The notes under the pieces: model-generated | Seen by the model: only the letters and a program-made list of their open reading frames with translations | The model's database searches: none | What the model was told of the DNA's origin: nothing | Shown: in pieces, positions 26,231-38,355 of the stretch | Position numbering within the stretch: position 1 is the first letter of the stretch | How the letters are laid out: each line of letters starts with the position of its first letter | Assembly: GCA_019510305.1 (NCBI GenBank) | Contig: JAEKKN010000021.1 | Location: 62,001-126,000 of the forward strand | Direction of reading: 5' to 3' | DNA from: Microbacterium sp. | Lineage (GTDB): Bacteria > Actinomycetota > Actinomycetes > Actinomycetales > Microbacteriaceae | DNA length: 64,000 nt | Made by a program: the position numbers and the translations under genes

Positions 26231-27901
26231 TCAGCTCGCGTCGTACGCCGCCTGCCAGATCTCCAGGTAGCGGTCGACGCCCAGTCCCTTGAGACCGTCC
26301 AGGTAGCCGTTCCAATCGCCGTCGCTGTTCGGGTCGCGCACCCCGGTGACGAACTCGGCGGTCGATGTCGCCACGTTGCTCTCGATGTTGGCGGTCAGCG
26401 TGGACAGCTCGTTGCCGTCTTCGACGGGGACCCAGAGGTCCCAGTACGGGAAGATCGCGTCGGAGTCCTTGCCGTCGTACAGTTCGGTCGCCTCGAAGAG
26501 CCGACGCTCGTAGCCCGGCTGCGTGTTGATGTCGAGCGGCGCCACCTGCGCATTGCGGAACTCCGTCGTCTCGAACACCTGAGCCATCGGACCCCAGCTG
26601 CCGTTGTAGTCGGCTTCGTTCTCCTCATCCACCAGGATGTCGAAGAAGGTCGCGTCGAGCTCGGAGTCGAGTGCGACCTCTCCCTCCTCCGCAGCCCGCC
26701 AGCCGATGTTCTCCTCGCCGAACTCACCGCGCATGTGCCCTTCCTCGGTGAAGAGATAATCCATCATCTCCATGATCACCTTCTGCTCCGTCTCGTCGGC
26801 GGCCTTCGTGACGACGAAGGTGGCTCCGGGGATGCTCGGCAGCTGGTACGTCGCATTCGCACCCCCTGGTCCCTCGAGCGGAGGAATCGGGAAGTACTGG
26901 TTGTCGCGACCGTCTTCCTGACCGACGCTCACGAAGATCCCGGAATGGATGGTCGTGGCGCCGCCGACGATCACTGCGTCGGCGTTGTTGCCCGTGCCCT
27001 GCATGGTGTCGTCACCCTGCGAGAACGCCGCGGGATCGATGAGGCCTGCCGCCCACAGCTTGTTGAGGAACTTCAGGCCCTCCCGCCATCCGTCCTGCAT
27101 CGGCTGCATCTGCACCGTGTCGCCGTCGAGTCCCAGCGAGACAGGCTGGCCGTTCGCACCGGCTCCGGTGTTGAAGGAGTTGGAGACGAACGCGTTCATG
27201 ATGTACGGCACGATCGACCACTGCGAGCTGCCGGTGATCGGGATCTCATCCGCGACGCCGTTGCCGTTGGGGTCGCCCGTCTTGAACGCCATCATGACGT
27301 CGAAGAACTCGTCGGGTGTCGTCGGCGCATCGAGTCCGAGCGCTTTCAGCCACTCCTGGTTGATCCAGAACTTGTACGGGTAGGAGCAGTGGTAGCAGTC
27401 GTTCCACTGCGGAAGGCCCCAGATCTTGCCGTCGGGTGCCGTGGCGAGCGACTCGAAGCCGGGCTCGGCGGCGAGGGCGTCGGCGATGTTCGGCGAATAC
27501 TCGTCGATGAGATCGTTCAGGGGCAGGATCACGCCCTGATCGCCGTAGCGCTGCAGCTCGGCCTTGTTGAACTGCGACGCCCACGGGACGAGCATGTACG
27601 CCTCGGGCAGGTCGCCGCCCGCCAAGGAGACCTGGCGAGCCTCGTTCGCCGCCCCTGATTCATAGCCGGTCGTCTCGAACTGGATGTCGACGTCGAACTT
27701 CTCCTCCATGAGGAGGGTGAACGAGTTTGTGTTGAGATCCATCTGGCCGCTCTGTTCTCCGAAGATGGTGATGACCTTCTGGTCGTCTTCTTCGCTGGGG
27801 GAACAGCCGACCAGCGCGGCGGCCAGTACCGCGACCGCCGCGATGCCGGCGACGGAGCGACGGCTGTGTCGCATCGTGTCGGATAGGTGTTGTCTGGACA
27901 A
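26231..27901 (-). CDS. ABC importer solute-binding lipoprotein, LplA type
   Basis: A 556-residue solute-binding lipoprotein of the large LplA/AlgQ-like class, which carries complex oligosaccharides. The TTG at 27901 has GAGAGG 7 nt upstream; ATG 27874 lacks a ribosome-binding site but is possible and would still keep the signal peptide. The lipobox is AALVGC (Cys about 33). A calcium-type loop DPNGNGVADE (found in this class) and a CxxC pair in NDCYHCSYPYKFW are visible. Its partner permeases (35545, 34568) are 6 kb away on the same strand, and all three are preceded by the same operator. Confidence 0.92.
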   Translation of the reverse strand: MSRQHLSDTMRHSRRSVAGIAAVAVLAAALVGCSPSEEDDQKVITIFGEQSGQMDLNTNSFTLLMEEKFDVDIQFETTGYESGAANEARQVSLAGGDLPEAYMLVPWASQFNKAELQRYGDQGVILPLNDLIDEYSPNIADALAAEPGFESLATAPDGKIWGLPQWNDCYHCSYPYKFWINQEWLKALGLDAPTTPDEFFDVMMAFKTGDPNGNGVADEIPITGSSQWSIVPYIMNAFVSNSFNTGAGANGQPVSLGLDGDTVQMQPMQDGWREGLKFLNKLWAAGLIDPAAFSQGDDTMQGTGNNADAVIVGGATTIHSGIFVSVGQEDGRDNQYFPIPPLEGPGGANATYQLPSIPGATFVVTKAADETEQKVIMEMMDYLFTEEGHMRGEFGEENIGWRAAEEGEVALDSELDATFFDILVDEENEADYNGSWGPMAQVFETTEFRNAQVAPLDINTQPGYERRLFEATELYDGKDSDAIFPYWDLWVPVEDGNELSTLTANIESNVATSTAEFVTGVRDPNSDGDWNGYLDGLKGLGVDRYLEIWQAAYDAS

Positions 27902-28081
27902 TGTCTTGCCTCTCTGTGGTGGGACGGGCGTGCTGTGGAGTCGATGACGCGGCGCGGGTTGCGACGCGTCATCCCTTGACGACGTCTGCGGGGAGTACCC
28001 GGGCCGAATGATCGCGCGACGACGGGGTAGTGGAGCATCAGCGGCATCTGGGGATGGCTGCGGCTTTGCAGGCATGCCTTC

Positions 28082-28110
28082 ACGCTAAACGTCTGATCAT
28101 TCGGTGTCAA
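28082..28110 (-). promoter_or_regulatory. promoter of LplA-type gene with embedded GntR operator
   Basis: On the minus strand TTGACA (28110-28105), a 17-bp spacer, then TAGCGT (28087-28082). The operator-like TAAACGTCTGATCATTC (plus strand 28086-28102) fills the spacer. The same promoter/operator overlap is found at 35661-35689. The region 27902-28209 otherwise holds only leaders and this pair of divergent promoters. Confidence 0.7.
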
Positions 28111-28149
28111 TATGCATATTCTGGCGTGATCGATCGCAGTCCGCTAGTC

Positions 28150-31436
<3,287 letters not shown>

Positions 31437-31452
31437 ACAGAACGGCAGAGAA

Positions 31453-31492
31453 CCTCTGGCGGATCGCCTCAGCGGAGGCGGTTCGCCAGAGG
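31453..31492. terminator. bidirectional terminator, nested inverted repeat
   Basis: CCTCTGGCG (31453-31461) pairs with CGCCAGAGG (31484-31492), and CGCCTC (31465-31470) with GAGGCG (31475-31480) inside it, leaving the loop AGCG. It lies between the convergent LacZ-type and GH36 genes. Confidence 0.75.
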
Positions 31493-31512
31493 CGCATACA
31501 GGGGTGGGATGA

Positions 31513-33609
31513 CTATGGGTGCCGCAGGCGGAGCGTGCGCGCCGCAGGCTCGTCCGGCAGCTCGACGACGAGTTCGCCTGCGGGGGCATGCCACATCACC
31601 TGCGTGGGAAGGTTCTTCGGGAACACGACCTCCACATCGAGTTCGCGCCCCACGTGCCGTGCCAGCGGGATGCTCACGGTGGTGGGACCGGAACGGCGCC
31701 AGACGGTGAGCAGCTCGCCCGCGTCGTCGCGCATGCCCAGGGCGACGACGGGATCGTGCCAGCCGGGCAGGCCCAGGGGCCAGAACGGCACGGCCGCCGG
31801 AAGTCTGTCACGCGTCTCGCGGTACGCGGCCAGCCCTGCCCGGACCAGCTCCATCTGCGGTGACGAGAGAAGGTCGAGGCGACCACCGAGATGCACGCGT
31901 CCCAACAGCGTGCTCGCGAGCGAGAACGCGATCCTCTCGGCCGACCAGGACGGGTCGGGGTAGGCCCACACGGCGCCCTGCTCGGGAGTCACCGCCGTGG
32001 GTGCAGCCGCCGCTATCGACGCGGTGAACAGCGGATCCTGGTTGTCGCTCGTCGACTGGACGGGGTGCACCGCGAGGGTCGCCGCATCCATCCGCTGTCC
32101 GCCGCTCGCGCAGTTCTCGATGACGAGTCCCGGGTGACGGTCCATGAGGTCGCGCACCCAGTCCAGCAGCGCCCGCTGGTGGCCCAGCTGCCCGTCACCG
32201 GGACTGTCGGCATCCACGTCGGTGCCCTGCGTGACGTCCATGTTGTAGTCGAACTTCAGGTATCCGAGATCCAGACCGACGACGAGTCGTTCGACCGCGC
32301 CGTCGACATGGGCGAGTGCGGCCGGATGCCGGAAGTCCAGCTGCAGCCGGCCGGACTCGATGACCGGCTTCCCGTCCCGCTGGAAGAAGGCCTCCGGCGG
32401 CAGGGTGTGCGCCACCGGGCTCGAGACCGAGACGACCTCGGGCTCGAGCCAGAGCCCCGCGATCATCCCGGCGTCCCGCATCCGGTTCGTCATCGCGCGG
32501 AGGCCTTCGGGGAATCGGCGCAGCGACGGTTCCCACGAGCCGAGGTCGTTCCACCACGTCGCCCCGTCTGTGTACCAGCCCGAGTCCATGCAGTAGATCT
32601 CCGCGCCGGCTCGCTCGGCGGCGTCGATGAACGGCGGGATGTTCTCGCTCGTGGGATCTCCCATCAGAGCGTTCATGTAGTCGTTCACGATCACCGGCAG
32701 CGCGTCGTTGTCCGGGTGGGGGCGACGCACGCGGCGCCTGGCGCGGGTGAGTGCGCCGAACAGCTCATCGTCATCGCCCGCGAGGACGAGGGTCGTCGGG
32801 ACGGAGCAGAACCGCTCGCCGGGCGAGAGCCGCCGCATCCACGCCGAGCTCTGGTCCGTCGGTCCGCTCGTCACGAGGTACAGCGCACCGGCCTGGTCTC
32901 CGAGCTCCCAGCGCCATGCGCCGTTGTGCTCGACCTGCCACAGCAGGGATCGCGGCTGATCTCCGGCCCGCAGGACGCCCATCGGCAGATGACCGCCGGT
33001 CGACCAGCTTCCGCGCTGTCCGATGGCGAACGACGCGCGGGAGCTGGTGATGCCCCACGAGTCCAGTCCCGCGTCGTCGAGTCCGAGCTCGGCCGGGGTG
33101 CGACGCTGCCAGACCATCTCGCGGAACCACGTGTTGTGCGCGAATCCGACCTCGTGATCGAGCCACCAGTGCGCGCCCGGCGACGAGATGCCGCCGAGCG
33201 CGACGGAGGAGACTGCGCGGAGCTCGACGGCATCCGTTCCCGCGCAGACCTCGGTCTCGCATCGGACGACGGGAAGGTCAGGCCAGCTCGACCAGCGCGA
33301 GATCACGACGATCTGCGTCACCGGGTCCTGCGCGGTCACCTCGAGATGAGCCATCCCGTCCTGGTGCCAGTCCCGGTGGTCGACGAAGCGCAGCCGGCGT
33401 CCCACGGCGCTGCCCATGAGGCGTTCCGACGACGAGAAGCCCGAGCCCTCCCCGCCGAGGTGGATCTCGGCGATCGGCAGAGCGGATGCGGGTTCGGGGA
33501 CGCTCTCGTCGCCGACCCGCGTGAACCGCTGGACCATCGGCGGCCTGTCAGCGGATGACGAGATGTCGAGTTCGATGGCGCCCGGGCGCCAGGTGATGAG
33601 TTCACCCAC
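31513..33609 (-). CDS. GH36 family glycosidase (alpha-galactosidase type)
   Basis: A 698-residue clan-D enzyme, distant from the GH36 at 14364. Nucleophile motif YLKFDYNMD (Asp about 454), acid/base STSDNQDP (Asp about 522), and ENCASGGQRMD between them. YCMDSGWYTDG and LWLEPEVVS are further GH36 blocks. No signal peptide. GTG 33609 has AAGGGG 5 nt upstream; GTG 33615, overlapping the permease stop as GTGA, would add two residues. It is the third gene of the LplB-LplC operon, so it acts on imported oligosaccharides. Alpha-galactosidase or alpha-N-acetylgalactosaminidase activity is likely. Confidence 0.9.
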   Translation of the reverse strand: MGELITWRPGAIELDISSSADRPPMVQRFTRVGDESVPEPASALPIAEIHLGGEGSGFSSSERLMGSAVGRRLRFVDHRDWHQDGMAHLEVTAQDPVTQIVVISRWSSWPDLPVVRCETEVCAGTDAVELRAVSSVALGGISSPGAHWWLDHEVGFAHNTWFREMVWQRRTPAELGLDDAGLDSWGITSSRASFAIGQRGSWSTGGHLPMGVLRAGDQPRSLLWQVEHNGAWRWELGDQAGALYLVTSGPTDQSSAWMRRLSPGERFCSVPTTLVLAGDDDELFGALTRARRRVRRPHPDNDALPVIVNDYMNALMGDPTSENIPPFIDAAERAGAEIYCMDSGWYTDGATWWNDLGSWEPSLRRFPEGLRAMTNRMRDAGMIAGLWLEPEVVSVSSPVAHTLPPEAFFQRDGKPVIESGRLQLDFRHPAALAHVDGAVERLVVGLDLGYLKFDYNMDVTQGTDVDADSPGDGQLGHQRALLDWVRDLMDRHPGLVIENCASGGQRMDAATLAVHPVQSTSDNQDPLFTASIAAAAPTAVTPEQGAVWAYPDPSWSAERIAFSLASTLLGRVHLGGRLDLLSSPQMELVRAGLAAYRETRDRLPAAVPFWPLGLPGWHDPVVALGMRDDAGELLTVWRRSGPTTVSIPLARHVGRELDVEVVFPKNLPTQVMWHAPAGELVVELPDEPAARTLRLRHP

Positions 33610-33611
33610 GC

Positions 33612-34568
33612 TCACCCCTTGACTGCCCCGATCAGGATCCCCTTGTTGAAGAAGCGGGCCACGAACGGGTACACGAGCATCACGGGCACCGTCGAGATGA
33701 CGATGAGCGAGTACTTCATCAGGTCGGCGAGCTGCTGCCGCTCCATGGCTGCGGCCGCGTCCAGCCCGGGGGCCGCCTGGTTGAGGATCAGCACGTTGCG
33801 GAGCACCAGCTGAAGGGGGAAGAGATCCGGGTTGCGCAGATAGAGCAACGCGTCGAAGTAGGAGTTCCACTGGAAGATGGCGTACATGAGCGCGATCACC
33901 GCGAGGAGCGGCTTGGACAGCGGCAGCACGGTCGAGAAGAGGAAGCGCAGATCGCTCGCGCCGTCCAGCTGAGCTGCTTCGTAGAGCTCGTCGGGGATCG
34001 ATGACCGGAAGAACGCGACAGCGATGATCACCTGCCAGACGCCGATCGCCTGCGGGAGGATGATCGCCCACCGGGTGTCGAGGAGACCGAGGTTCTGGAC
34101 GACGAGATACATCGGGATGATGCCGCCGGCGAAGAGCATCGTGAACACCACGAAGACCGTGATGCCGCGTCGGCCCCAGAAGTCCTGTCGTGACAGCGGA
34201 TAGGCGATCGCGACCGTGAGCACGAGACTGATCGCCGTACCGGCGATCGTGTAGAACAGGGAGTTGCCGAATCCGGTGAGGATCGAACTGTCGCTGAGCG
34301 CCCGCTGGTAGCCCTCGAGGGTGAAGTCGATCGGCCAGAACGTGACCCGACCCGATGACACCGCGAGCGGATCGCTGAAGGAGCTGGCGACGATGTAGAC
34401 GAGCGGCAGCAGCACCACCAGCAGGAAGGTCGTGAGCAGGATGTAGACGCCGGCCATGAACCACCGGTCGACCACCGGCTCCTTTATGCGCGTGGGCTTC
34501 AGCCCTCCTCGCGGCTCCGGGAGTCGTGATCTTTTCTTGCCGGGGGCTTCTTTCAGCATCGAGCTCAC
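33612..34568 (-). CDS. ABC importer permease, LplC/YtcP type
   Basis: A 318-residue permease with about six membrane spans (first FMAGVYILLTTFLLVVLLPL near residue 35) and the EAA loop YEAAQLDGASDLRFLFSTVLP. GTG 34568 overlaps the preceding stop (GTGA); the nearby ATG 34559 would shorten it by three residues. It ends in GILIGAVKG, typical of this subfamily. With the LplB-like partner it forms the channel for the LplA-type binding protein at 27901. Confidence 0.92.
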   Translation of the reverse strand: MSSMLKEAPGKKRSRLPEPRGGLKPTRIKEPVVDRWFMAGVYILLTTFLLVVLLPLVYIVASSFSDPLAVSSGRVTFWPIDFTLEGYQRALSDSSILTGFGNSLFYTIAGTAISLVLTVAIAYPLSRQDFWGRRGITVFVVFTMLFAGGIIPMYLVVQNLGLLDTRWAIILPQAIGVWQVIIAVAFFRSSIPDELYEAAQLDGASDLRFLFSTVLPLSKPLLAVIALMYAIFQWNSYFDALLYLRNPDLFPLQLVLRNVLILNQAAPGLDAAAAMERQQLADLMKYSLIVISTVPVMLVYPFVARFFNKGILIGAVKG

Positions 34569-35545
34569 CACAGTCCGTTTCCCGTCAGTCGTTTCACGAT
34601 CGCGTTCACGCCGAGCAGCAGCCCGAGGTTGATGACTCCGTTGAACAATCCGATCGCCGCGGCCTGGCTGAAGTCGGCGCTGAGCAGGCCGACCTTGTAC
34701 GTGTACGTCGCGATGATCTCCGACTGCGAGATGTTGAGGCTGTTCTGCAGCAGGTACGCCTTCTCGAAGCCGATCGCCATGACGTTGCCGACGCCGAGGA
34801 CCAGGACGATCATCGCGGTGGGCAGAATGCCCGGCAGATCGACATTGCGGATCTTCTGCCAGCGGCTCGCGCCGTCGACTCGCGCAGCTTCGTAGAGGGT
34901 GGGGTCGATCCCCGCCAGCGCGGCCAGATAGATGACGGCGGAGTATCCCATCGTCTGCCAGATATCGCTGAAGACGTAGATGTGCCGGAAGAAGTCCGGG
35001 TCGCTCAGGAAGTCGATGGATCCCAGGCCGAAGAACTGCGTCACATGTCCGGCGATGCCCAACCGCGGCGACAAGAAGAGGATGGTCATCGAGACCACCA
35101 CCACCGTCGAGATAAAATAGGGGGCGTACGTGACCATCTGCACGGTGTTCTTGAAGAACCTCAGGCGGACTTCGTTCAGTGCCAGCGCGAGGATGATCGG
35201 GATCGGGAAGCTCGCCAGGACGACGTAGGCGGAGAGCACGAAGGTGTTGCGGAGCACCGGCCAGAACATCGGATTGTTGAAGAAGCGCTCGAAGTGCTTC
35301 GTCCCGGCCCAGTCGCTTCCCCAGACGCCGTCGACGACGTTGTAGTCCTTGAACGCGATGATGGCGTTCGCCATCGGGATGTACTTGAAGATGACGAAGT
35401 AGGCGATCGGGACCAGTATCAGCAGATAGAGCTGCCAATGTCGACGCCAGCTGCGCTTCAGGCCACGCAACCCGCGGGGGTTGCCCCGGTCCCGGAGTCT
35501 GCGGGTGACGCCGCCGACATCCAGGCCGACACCGGGCGGGCTCAC
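34565..35545 (-). CDS. ABC importer permease, LplB type
   Basis: A 326-residue permease with about six spans (first WQLYLLILVPIAYFVIFKYI near residue 35) and the EAA loop YEAARVDGASRWQKIRNVDLP. The frame is open up to 35689, but that TTG is the -35 hexamer of the promoter and cannot be translated. GTG 35545 overlaps the stop of a short leader ORF (GTGA) and gives the family's usual length; GTG 35548 is also possible. Confidence 0.88.
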   Translation of the reverse strand: MSPPGVGLDVGGVTRRLRDRGNPRGLRGLKRSWRRHWQLYLLILVPIAYFVIFKYIPMANAIIAFKDYNVVDGVWGSDWAGTKHFERFFNNPMFWPVLRNTFVLSAYVVLASFPIPIILALALNEVRLRFFKNTVQMVTYAPYFISTVVVVSMTILFLSPRLGIAGHVTQFFGLGSIDFLSDPDFFRHIYVFSDIWQTMGYSAVIYLAALAGIDPTLYEAARVDGASRWQKIRNVDLPGILPTAMIVLVLGVGNVMAIGFEKAYLLQNSLNISQSEIIATYTYKVGLLSADFSQAAAIGLFNGVINLGLLLGVNAIVKRLTGNGLW

Positions 35546-35625
35546 CACGCGGACCTCGCGAGTGTGAGGGACGAGTTCGTGGGAGGGGGAGTGGAACCGG
35601 CGATCAACCTGGGGCGGGTGTTCAT
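35542..35625 (-). CDS. possible 27-residue leader ORF coupled to the LplB gene
   Basis: ATG 35625 has a strong ribosome-binding site (AGAGGAG, 5 nt upstream) just inside the transcript predicted from the promoter at 35661-35689. Its TGA overlaps the permease GTG (GTGA). The peptide (starts MNTRPRLIAGSTPPP) has no recognisable domain. Arrangement and length parallel the ORF at 19570, suggesting a coupling leader. Confidence 0.4.
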   Translation of the reverse strand: MNTRPRLIAGSTPPPTNSSLTLARSAW

Positions 35626-35660
35626 CAGGTCTCCTCTCTGCTTCGATGCAGGCACACTTC

Positions 35661-35689
35661 ACGATAAACGTCAGATCAATATGTGTCAA
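35661..35689 (-). promoter_or_regulatory. promoter of the LplB-LplC-GH36 operon with embedded GntR operator
   Basis: Minus-strand TTGACA (35689-35684), 17-bp spacer, TATCGT (35666-35661). The operator TAAACGTCAGATCAATA (plus strand 35665-35681) occupies the spacer, as at 28082-28110. Confidence 0.72.
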
Positions 35690-35990
35690 TCGCTTCGCGG
35701 ACTCGAGGGCCCGCCTATGCCGTGGCGGAGTAAGGTCGAGGCGGCGAAGAACGGTTCTGTGCGCCCTATTTCCTTATTTTCTCGTGAATTCCGTCTGCTC
35801 TGTGCCGTGCGGCATCCGCTCCACCCTCGCCGACGGGCTCCCTGCGGGATCTTGATTCCGAGTCACCGAGGATCAAATTGATTCTATCTTTCGGTGAAAC
35901 CGCATGCCCGGTGCGCGGCACCCCGTGAATCCCGGCTTCGGCGAGCCTCCAGGTCGTACCTATTCCCGTCTTGCCGCATACACTGGCCAC
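35690..35990. other. intergenic region between importer operon and GntR gene
   Basis: About 300 bp without a convincing gene. It contains the palindrome ATCAAATTGAT (35872-35882) and a TACACT (35979-35984) seven bases before the GTG of the GntR gene, which could be the -10 of a leaderless transcript. No match to the TAAACRTC operator was seen here. Confidence 0.45.
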
Positions 35991-36746
35991 GTGAGTGCTG
36001 AGACCGAAGACCTTCCGACGGGTTCCCTCTCTCGATCGGATCACGTCATCGACCATGTGAAGCGGATGATCGCCTCGGGTGAGCTGCGAGCGGGGGATCG
36101 GCTGCCGATCGAGAAGGAGCTCGCCGCGCAGCTGGGGGTCTCCCGTGGTTCGCTTCGGGAAGCCGTGCGTTCGCTGGCGACGCTCGGCGTGCTCGAGACG
36201 CGACAGGGCGACGGCACGTATGTCACACAGCTCGACGCGAGTTCTCTCCTGAGACACCTCGAGTTCTGGGCGGGCCTGCAGGAGGCGAACCAGTCGGTCG
36301 ACCTCCTCGCGGTCCGACGCGTGCTCGAGACCGAGTCGGCGGGTCTTGCGGCAGTTCGACTCACCGAGGAGGAGTTCGACGAACTCGAGAGCATCCTCGC
36401 CGAAATCGATGCGGGCCTGGTCACCGGCCGACTCGAACCGGAGTCCTTCATCGACGCCGACGCCGCGTTCCACCGCCGGATCGCCGTCGCCAGCGGCAAC
36501 GCCGCCCTGGCTGCACTCATCGACAGCCTCATGACTCGCACATTGCGGGGGCGACTGTGGCGCGCGATCACTGAACGGGACTCCCTCGGGGAGGCGCACG
36601 CCGACCACCGGGCGATCCTGGCCGCCCTCCGCACACGCGATGCTGAGCGTGCTCGCATCCGCATGGCTGCGCATCTGCTCGGCGTCGAGGTGTTCGCCGC
36701 CGATCACCCCGTCAAGAGCGACGAGCCTCCAGCACCGCAGGGCTGA
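35991..36746 (+). CDS. GntR family regulator, FadR (FCD) subfamily
   Basis: A 251-residue regulator: winged helix-turn-helix at about 15-80 (GDRLPIEKELAAQLGVSRGSLREAVRSLATLGVLETRQGDGTYV split over two helices and wing) and an all-helical FCD domain with candidate metal ligands (DADAAFHRRI, ...HADHRAI). GTG 35991 is preferred, giving the usual length; no ribosome-binding site, so possibly leaderless. It is central in locus B, and a shared 17-bp palindrome occurs before the importer, LacZ-type, fuconate dehydratase and GH2 genes. FCD regulators usually bind small organic acids, so fuconate or a keto-deoxy derivative is a fitting effector (inference). It overlaps the convergent dehydratase by 35 bp. 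Confidence 0.9.
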   Translation: MSAETEDLPTGSLSRSDHVIDHVKRMIASGELRAGDRLPIEKELAAQLGVSRGSLREAVRSLATLGVLETRQGDGTYVTQLDASSLLRHLEFWAGLQEANQSVDLLAVRRVLETESAGLAAVRLTEEEFDELESILAEIDAGLVTGRLEPESFIDADAAFHRRIAVASGNAALAALIDSLMTRTLRGRLWRAITERDSLGEAHADHRAILAALRTRDAERARIRMAAHLLGVEVFAADHPVKSDEPPAPQG

Positions 36747-38076
36747 GCGGCCGCGAGCCGACGAGTACTTCTTCGGCCCTCGAATCCACCCAGTAGCTCC
36801 CGGTCGGGAACTCGTAGCGCTGGATGCTCTGCTCGAGCATCTCTGCGCTGTAGCCCGGCTTCGAGGGCAGCACGTAGTGCCCGGCGACGACGACTGCGGG
36901 ATCGACGAAGTGCTCGTGCAGGTGATCGACGTACTCGGTGAGGCGCTTGTCGAGCGATCCGGATACGGCGACGAAGTCGAAGATCGACAGATGCTGCACG
37001 AGTTCGCACAGCCCGACACCACCCGCGTGCGGGCACACCGGGACGCCGAATTTGTGAGCCATGAGGTACACGGACAGGATCTCGTTCACGCTGGCCAGGC
37101 GGGCCGAGTCCAGCTGGCAGAAGTCGATCGCCTCGGCCTGGAACATCTGCTTGAACAGCACGCGATTCATGCCGTGCTCACCGCTCGCGACCCCGATCGG
37201 GCTCACCGCCTTGCGGATCGCGGCGTGCCCGAGAACATCGTCGGGGCTCGTGGGCTCCTCGATCCACAGGGGCCGGAACTCCGCCAGCTCGTTGATCCAG
37301 TCGATCGCCTGTGGAACGTCCCAGACCTGATTGGCGTCGATCATGAGCTCGGCGTCCCATCCGACGATCTCGCGGGCCACACGCAGTCGCCGACGGTCCT
37401 CCTCGAGGTCGGCGCCGACCTTCAGCTTGAAGTGGCGGTAGCCGTCGTCCACCGCCTCCTGCAGGAGTGCGCGCAGCTTGTCGTCGGAGTAGCCGAGCCA
37501 GCCGGCGCTTGTCGTGTAGCAGGGGTAGCCCCCGCGGTCGGCCAGCTCAGCGATGCGCTGCTGGCGCAGGGGCGCCGAGGCGCGCAGGAGGTCGAGGGCC
37601 TCTGCGCGGGTCAAGGCGTCGGAGAGATACCGCAGATCCGCGGCATCCACGAGCTGCTCCGGGGTCATCTCGACGAGGAGCCGCCACAGCGGCACCTCGG
37701 CACGCCGGGCGGCCATGTCCCAGAGGGCGTTCATGACCGCCGCCATCGCAAGATGGACGACGCCCTTCTCGGGCCCGAGCCAGCGCAGCTGCGAGTCGGA
37801 TGCGAGCTCGCGGTAGATCCCGCCGAGGTCGTCCAGCAGCGAGTCCACATCTCGGCCGATCAGCGGCTGGGCGCGCTGCCTGGCCGCCTCGGCGCACAGG
37901 TCGTTCCCGCGCCCGATCGTGAAGGTGAAGCCGTGACCGCGCAGGTCGCCGTCGGTTTCCAGGATGACGTAGGCGGCAGAGTAGTCGCCGTCTTTGTTCA
38001 TCGCGTCGGAGCCGTCGGCCTCAAGCGAAGTGGGGAAGCGTATGTCGTGCACGCGCACGCCGGTGATGACCGCCAT
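36712..38076 (-). CDS. L-fuconate dehydratase
   Basis: A 454-residue enolase-superfamily enzyme. Strong match to L-fuconate dehydratases: SDAMNKDGDYSAAYV and GHGFTFTIGRGN near the N-terminus, CYTTSAGWLGY, catalytic-lysine region FKLKVG, metal ligands in DANQVWD, EEPTSPDD and ASGEHG, then CQLDSARLASVNE and CPHAGGVGLCEL. It converts L-fuconate to 2-keto-3-deoxy-L-fuconate in the non-phosphorylating L-fucose pathway. ATG 38076 has AAGGGA upstream; the frame extends to 38193 without support. The GntR operator at 38284 lies upstream. It is the firmest pathway marker in the window. Confidence 0.93.
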   Translation of the reverse strand: MAVITGVRVHDIRFPTSLEADGSDAMNKDGDYSAAYVILETDGDLRGHGFTFTIGRGNDLCAEAARQRAQPLIGRDVDSLLDDLGGIYRELASDSQLRWLGPEKGVVHLAMAAVMNALWDMAARRAEVPLWRLLVEMTPEQLVDAADLRYLSDALTRAEALDLLRASAPLRQQRIAELADRGGYPCYTTSAGWLGYSDDKLRALLQEAVDDGYRHFKLKVGADLEEDRRRLRVAREIVGWDAELMIDANQVWDVPQAIDWINELAEFRPLWIEEPTSPDDVLGHAAIRKAVSPIGVASGEHGMNRVLFKQMFQAEAIDFCQLDSARLASVNEILSVYLMAHKFGVPVCPHAGGVGLCELVQHLSIFDFVAVSGSLDKRLTEYVDHLHEHFVDPAVVVAGHYVLPSKPGYSAEMLEQSIQRYEFPTGSYWVDSRAEEVLVGSRPLSPAVLEARRS

Positions 38077-38283
38077 CAGTCGTCCCTTCTTGCTGGCGAT
38101 AGAGCAAATATCATTCGATCTATCCTTGTTTCGCGGAGAGTTTCTCTCCACGGCGAACGGAGCGTCGTCCGAACGCTCGAACCGCGCTTTCATTTGATTT
38201 CGTCGATGTTTCGCCGTCTTGGAGCCTTCCGGTTCCCCGCCACCACGAGTGCGACTGCTCCAATGCTAGCGGCATTCGGCCGA

Positions 38284-38300
38284 TAAACATCAGATGTTTA
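38284..38300. promoter_or_regulatory. GntR operator, best copy (17-bp palindrome)
   Basis: TAAACATCAGATGTTTA has perfect 8-bp arms around a central A. It lies between the divergent fuconate dehydratase and GH2 genes, and overlaps the -35 of the latter (TTTACA 38297-38302, spacer 17, TAGCGT 38320-38325). Confidence 0.8.
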
Positions 38301-38355
38301 CACAATCTCGCCGCGATGCTAGCGTGGCGTCTCGTCGACGGAGAAGGAGACCGGG

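Noticed and set aside
35546..35689. Longer N-terminus for the LplB permease starting at TTG 35689
   Set aside because: That TTG is the -35 hexamer of the promoter; the added sequence is not permease-like.
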